Position numbers and translations under genes: made by a program
Part shown: positions 24,077 to 27,854 of the stretch, piece after piece
Numbering within the stretch: the first letter of the stretch is position 1
Layout of the letters: each line of letters opens with the position of its first letter
Assembly: GCA_905200315.1 (NCBI GenBank)
Contig: CAJKKA010000010.1
Span: 1 to 27,854 of the forward strand
DNA length: 27,854 bases
Direction: 5' to 3'
Source of the DNA: an uncultured Clostridium sp.
GTDB taxonomy: Bacteria > Bacillota_A > Clostridia > TANB77 > CAG-508
Notes under the pieces: model-generated
Told to the model about the DNA's origin: nothing
The model's input: only the letters and a program-made list of their open reading frames with translations
Database searches by the model: none

Positions 24077-25366
24077 ATGTTTAAACGAAAAAGAGAATAC
24101 TTAATACCAGTTTTAGGATTTTTATTTATAATACTAGTTGGAGCAATAATACTATATTTGCCTTGTTGCACAATAGGAACAGCAAATTTTATAGACACTT
24201 TATTTACTTCAACTTCGGCCACAACTACAACAGGTTTTTCTTTAAATGATATTTCAACTAAATATACAACTTTTGGAAAGATTATTATTACAATTTTAAT
24301 GAATATAGGTGCAGTTGGATTTATTTCCCTAATTGTTGTAATTGTAAAATTAAAAAATAGAAGAATTTCACTATCAAACATGAAAGTTATAAACGATAGT
24401 ATATCAGATGACAATTACTTAAATTTAAAAGATGAAGTATTTAATATTGTTAAATATGTAGCTATTATTGAAATTATAGGTGCATTTTTGTTAGCTATAA
24501 AATTTATTCCAGAATATGGAATGATAAAAGGAATAGGGTATAGCTTATTTCATTCTATATCTGCATTTTCAAATACAGGATTTGATTTACTTGGTGAAAA
24601 TGGATTTATAAAATATAATAAAGATATATATATAAGACTTGTAATTATTATGCTAATGATTTTAGGTGGAATAGGATTTTTAACAATAAATGATTTTATT
24701 AATAATAAGAGTAAAAAATTTAAAAAATTAAAACTACAATCTAAAATTGTAATTATATATTCTTTTGCATTAATATTAATTTCTACAATTGGATTAAAGA
24801 TATTTGAAGGAAGTAATATATCGTGGTTAAATGCTTTATTTATGGGAGCAACAGCACGTAATACAGGATTATATACTGTTAGTGTTTCAACAATGACAGT
24901 GCCTTCTAAATTATTTATATTAATATTAATGATTGTAGGTGGAGCACCAGGGTCTACTGCAGGAGGAATAAAAGTGGTTGTATTTGCTGTTTTAGAAGCA
25001 GTTGTAATTACTACTTTATTAGGAAAAAAAGAAGTAGTTTTGTTTTGGAGAAAAATAGATGAAAATACAATTAGGTTATCTGTTACTATTTTAGCTATGT
25101 TTATAGTTATTATTTTAATTGCTACAATGGCTATTGTAGCTCTAAATAATTTTGGCTTATTCGATGTATTATTTGCATGCGTTTCAGGAATATCTTCAAC
25201 AGGACTTTCTAGCACAAGTATGCAACTACTAAATAATGCGGGCAAATTTATATTAATGATTTTAATGTTTATAGGAAGAGTTGGACCACTTTCTATTTTA
25301 GCAATATTTACACCAGAAGTTAACAACGAAAAAATAAATTTCCCAGAAGAAAAATTAATTTTATAG
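24077..25366 (+). CDS. ktrB: TrkH/KtrB-type potassium transporter
   Basis: A 429-residue membrane protein that translocates potassium, usually coupled to sodium. ATG 24077 follows GGAAGAGGAG; the frame extends upstream without a ribosome site. The four pore loops of the family are visible: TTTTGFSL (Gly53), AFSNTGFDL, ATARNTGLYT and GISSTGLSS. About eight to ten hydrophobic segments alternate with them. The MIVGGAPGSTAGGIKV gate region is also typical. Length suits KtrB, which is shorter than TrkH. No KtrA/TrkA nucleotide-binding subunit is in the window. It starts an apparent operon with the DnaB-like and CNNM genes, with spacings of 10 and 15 bases. Confidence 0.9.
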   Translation: MFKRKREYLIPVLGFLFIILVGAIILYLPCCTIGTANFIDTLFTSTSATTTTGFSLNDISTKYTTFGKIIITILMNIGAVGFISLIVVIVKLKNRRISLSNMKVINDSISDDNYLNLKDEVFNIVKYVAIIEIIGAFLLAIKFIPEYGMIKGIGYSLFHSISAFSNTGFDLLGENGFIKYNKDIYIRLVIIMLMILGGIGFLTINDFINNKSKKFKKLKLQSKIVIIYSFALILISTIGLKIFEGSNISWLNALFMGATARNTGLYTVSVSTMTVPSKLFILILMIVGGAPGSTAGGIKVVVFAVLEAVVITTLLGKKEVVLFWRKIDENTIRLSVTILAMFIVIILIATMAIVALNNFGLFDVLFACVSGISSTGLSSTSMQLLNNAGKFILMILMFIGRVGPLSILAIFTPEVNNEKINFPEEKLIL

Positions 25367-25376
25367 GAGAGAAAAT

Positions 25377-27158
25377 ATGGATAAAAATATTATTGAAGAA
25401 GTATATGAATTATTAGAATTAGTAAAAGTTACAAAGAAAAATAAAGATACTGTGCAAGAAATTAGGCAAAGCTTAATAGATAGAGATTTTAATCAAGCAT
25501 TAAAACTTTTAAAAGAAATAATTCCAGAAAATAAAGTTAAACAAATCGAAGAAAAATATGATAAAAAAGAAGCTGAAGAAAAAGAAAATAAAGAAAAAAG
25601 AAAAAAAGAAAAAGAGGAAGAAGTTCAAGAAGGATTATATCCAAAGAAATTAGAAAATATTGAACTTGAAAAAATTTATATAGGTTTGCTTTTAACAAAC
25701 CCAAATGCAATTTCTATGTATTATTTTTTACATGAAGATTGCTTATTTGAAGATGAAAAAATATTAAATGCATATAAAAGTGTATTATTTACAGAGGGAC
25801 AGGCTTCTGCTTCAGAAATTGCTAAAAAGGATTTTAACTTTCCAAAGGAAACAAAAGATGACTATGAAATAAAAGCACAATTTAGAAAAAATGTTGCTAA
25901 TACAAATTACGATTTTGAAAAGGTTTATACAGAATTAAAAAAATTATTTGTATTAAGAAAGCATTATTTGCAAATTCCAATAAAAGAAATGAAAGATAAA
26001 ATAGTTGCAATAAGAGATTATAAATTATATGATAAAATGACAGTAGAAGAAGTTGAAAATGCTGTTAATCAAGTTATAGTTACAGGTAAGTTTAAGCAAT
26101 CTGTTTTAAATGAAGATGTTACATCTTTCTTAGTAAAAGGAGATAATAACTTAACTAATGGATTAGAATTACCATTTAGAATTCTTTCTAGTGTGTTTAA
26201 AGGAATAAGAAAAGGTGAAACTATGGCATATGCAATGCCATCTAACGCTGGTAAAAGTAGATTTACAGTTAATTTAGCAGCACATATTGCATTTGTAAAA
26301 AAACAAAAAGTATTAATAATTTCAAATGAAATGTCAGAAGAAAAAATGAAATTATGCTTAATTACAACAATAATAAATAATCCAGAAATACAAAAATTGC
26401 ATGGACAACAGTTACATGTAACAGAAGGGCAATTATTAGAATTAAAATTTAGAGCAGATAGTAAGTCTAAGGTAAAAACAGATAAAAACGGATTTATCAT
26501 TAGAGATGAAAAAGAAACACAAAAAGAATATATAAAAAAATTACAAGAAAATTCCGAAGAATTTAATATGGTAACAAAAGCAACAGATTGGTTAAATAAA
26601 GAAATGAAAAATGCAATTTACTTTGTAAATATAACAGACCATACAAACGAAGAATTGCAAAAGGTTATAATGAATTATTATTATAAAGAACAAATAGAAT
26701 ATGTATTTTACGATACAATGAAAACAGATACAGCTAATATAGGAAAAGGAGAAGAATTAAAAAGAACGGCAACAATACTATCTAATTTAGCTCAAAACTT
26801 TGGAATGTTTATAGGAGCAACAATGCAACTTTCAGAAACAGATACATTGCCAATAAACCTAGATATAAACGATTTAGCAGTTAGTAGAACTGTAAAAGAA
26901 GTTTTAGATACACTATGTTTAGTAAAACAAATTCATAATGAAAATTTAGGAGACTATGAGTATTCTTTAGAAGAAGTAGATACTAAATTTTTCGATTTAA
27001 AAAGAGAAAAAGACCCAGACTTTAGATATTATGCATGTGTAGTAGATAAAAACAGGGCAGGTGCAAAACCAAGAGTATTATTTAAATTGAATTTGGCATA
27101 TAATAGATGGGAAGAGTTAGGATATTTACGTTTAAAACAAACCAAGAAGAGTAAATAA
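25377..27158 (+). CDS. Divergent DnaB-like RecA-fold ATPase
   Basis: A 593-residue protein with GGAGAG before ATG 25377. Residues 1-90 are charged, with a Lys/Glu coiled coil. Residues about 90-140 resemble the DnaB N-terminal domain (ENIELEKIYIGLLLTNPNAI and later EDCLFEDEKILNAYKSV). Residues about 265-590 are a RecA-fold ATPase: the P-loop reads MPSNAGKS (287-294, Lys293), with Met in place of the usual first Gly. ISNEMSEEKM matches the DnaB segment SLEM, and VFYDTMKTD gives Walker B Asp446. About 120 extra residues sit between these motifs. It is either a helicase related to DnaB or a specialised RecA-fold ATPase. It lies in an operon with ktrB and a CNNM gene, far from replication genes, so it is probably not the main replicative helicase. 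Confidence 0.7.
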   Translation: MDKNIIEEVYELLELVKVTKKNKDTVQEIRQSLIDRDFNQALKLLKEIIPENKVKQIEEKYDKKEAEEKENKEKRKKEKEEEVQEGLYPKKLENIELEKIYIGLLLTNPNAISMYYFLHEDCLFEDEKILNAYKSVLFTEGQASASEIAKKDFNFPKETKDDYEIKAQFRKNVANTNYDFEKVYTELKKLFVLRKHYLQIPIKEMKDKIVAIRDYKLYDKMTVEEVENAVNQVIVTGKFKQSVLNEDVTSFLVKGDNNLTNGLELPFRILSSVFKGIRKGETMAYAMPSNAGKSRFTVNLAAHIAFVKKQKVLIISNEMSEEKMKLCLITTIINNPEIQKLHGQQLHVTEGQLLELKFRADSKSKVKTDKNGFIIRDEKETQKEYIKKLQENSEEFNMVTKATDWLNKEMKNAIYFVNITDHTNEELQKVIMNYYYKEQIEYVFYDTMKTDTANIGKGEELKRTATILSNLAQNFGMFIGATMQLSETDTLPINLDINDLAVSRTVKEVLDTLCLVKQIHNENLGDYEYSLEEVDTKFFDLKREKDPDFRYYACVVDKNRAGAKPRVLFKLNLAYNRWEELGYLRLKQTKKSK

Positions 27159-27173
27159 AGAAAAGGGGAAAAC

Positions 27174-27854
27174 ATGCTTTTTAGTATAATTATTTTAGTA
27201 ATTTTAATAGGTATTAATGCATTTTTTGCAAGTAGTGAAATTGCATTTATTTCACTAAATGATGCCAAGATAGAAAAACAAGCTAAAGATGGAAATAAAA
27301 AAGCAAAATCAATACAAAATATGCTTAAAGATCCAAGCAAATTTTTGGCTACAATACAAATAGGAGTAACACTTGCAGGATTCTTATCAAGTGCATTTGC
27401 TGCAGATACGTTTGCAGAGGTACTTTCTCCTAAACTATATAATTTAATGCCATTTATACAAGAACAAACTTGGAAAGCTATATCAATAATACTAATAACT
27501 TTAATATTATCTTATTTTACATTAGTTTTTGGAGAACTAGTTCCAAAGCGATTAGCAATGAAATATACAGAGAAAATAGCTTTTTCATCTGTAGGAATTA
27601 TAAAAGCAATATCTGTAGTTGCATCGCCATTTGTAAAACTACTTACACTTTCAACAAATGCAGTATCAAAAATTTTTAAAATAACAGAAAACGAAGAAGA
27701 AGTTGTAACAGAAGAAGAAATAAGAATGATGATAGATGTAGGAGAAGAAAAAGGTGTAATAGGAGTTGCAGCAAAGGAAATGCTAAATAATGTATTTGAG
27801 TTCAATGATAAAATTGTCTCTGAAATAATGATTCCAAGAACAGAAGTATTTGCT
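27174..27854 (+). CDS. CNNM/HlyC-CorC family membrane protein, 3' partial
   Basis: The first 227 residues of a gene running off the right edge. AAAGGGGA precedes ATG 27174. Residues 1-180 form the DUF21/CNNM membrane domain: NAFFASSEIAFISLN, LATIQIGVTLAGFLSSAF and FGELVPKRLAMKYTEK (the VPK motif) are all typical. An acidic helix with EEEIRMMI follows, and the last residues (FNDKIVSEIMIPRTEV) begin the first CBS domain. Family members transport or regulate magnesium or sodium. It is the third gene of the apparent operon with ktrB and the DnaB-like ATPase. A HlyC/CorC C-terminal domain would be expected beyond the edge. Confidence 0.92.
   Translation, partial: MLFSIIILVILIGINAFFASSEIAFISLNDAKIEKQAKDGNKKAKSIQNMLKDPSKFLATIQIGVTLAGFLSSAFAADTFAEVLSPKLYNLMPFIQEQTWKAISIILITLILSYFTLVFGELVPKRLAMKYTEKIAFSSVGIIKAISVVASPFVKLLTLSTNAVSKIFKITENEEEVVTEEEIRMMIDVGEEKGVIGVAAKEMLNNVFEFNDKIVSEIMIPRTEVFA

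Noticed and set aside
24550..25326. 258-codon minus-strand ORF
   Set aside because: It lies wholly opposite the ktrB gene and is a shadow created by AT-rich membrane codons; no ribosome site or family match.
26069..26500. 143-codon minus-strand ORF
   Set aside because: Antisense to the ATPase core of the DnaB-like gene; no start signal.
1..27854. CRISPR arrays, insertion sequences, integrase and attachment repeats
   Set aside because: No regularly spaced repeats, transposase or integrase frames, or duplicated tRNA ends were seen, so element boundaries cannot be drawn.

Overview
The window is very AT-rich DNA. Genes are closely packed, have strong AGGAGG-type ribosome binding sites, use TAA, TAG and TGA stops (translation table 11), and have short TTGACT/TATAAT promoters. 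The gene families (YhgE/Pip, DUF6514-like, CwlD-type amidase, S11 carboxypeptidase, KtrB, MntA/HepT) point to a low-GC clostridial member of the Bacillota, probably an uncultured gut lineage. I cannot name the species from sequence alone.

Region 1 (1-7005) looks like the 3' end of an operon for a conjugation-type (type IV secretion-like) or related envelope machine. Three related membrane-anchored proteins with NTF2/VirB8-like character alternate with two large wall hydrolases. One hydrolase is a CwlT/Tn916-Orf14-like lysozyme plus cysteine peptidase. The other is an 835-residue glucosaminidase plus a cysteine peptidase of the same type. The operon ends at a strong terminator whose right arm also carries the -35 box of the next promoter. 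That promoter (6989-7017) drives an unrecognised 401-residue cytoplasmic protein and, one base later, an MntA nucleotidyltransferase/HepT HEPN ribonuclease toxin-antitoxin pair.

Region 2 (8.9-15.3 kb) is an envelope region. It has a DacF-like D-Ala-D-Ala carboxypeptidase, a G5-SH3-glucosaminidase wall protein overlapping a membrane-anchored unknown, and a TetR regulator with a promoter and likely operator upstream of a YhgE/Pip membrane protein. A perfect 18-bp bidirectional terminator separates YhgE from a convergent small protein that resembles a piece of a STAND-type ATPase.

Region 3 (15.9-20.9 kb) holds a minus-strand tRNA-Gly(GCC)-tRNA-Cys(GCA) operon with clear promoter and terminator, then an 1107-residue surface protein with an N-terminal thioester (TQXA-like) domain and three repeated beta domains but no LPXTG. 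Next is a membrane-anchored three-repeat Ig-like protein.

Region 4 (21.0-27.85 kb) has a receiver-GGDEF protein, a cwlD-type amidase broken by a single-base frameshift inside its zinc motif, a DUF6514-like small protein, a ferritin-like small helical protein on the minus strand, and an apparent operon of a KtrB-type potassium transporter, a divergent DnaB-like ATPase and a CNNM/HlyC-type membrane protein cut by the window end.

Short GC-rich palindromes with a GTAGGGG-YGACC type core recur between genes. Two terminator-like hairpins contain the Shine-Dalgarno sequence of the gene that follows. No CRISPR array, insertion sequence or rRNA was seen.
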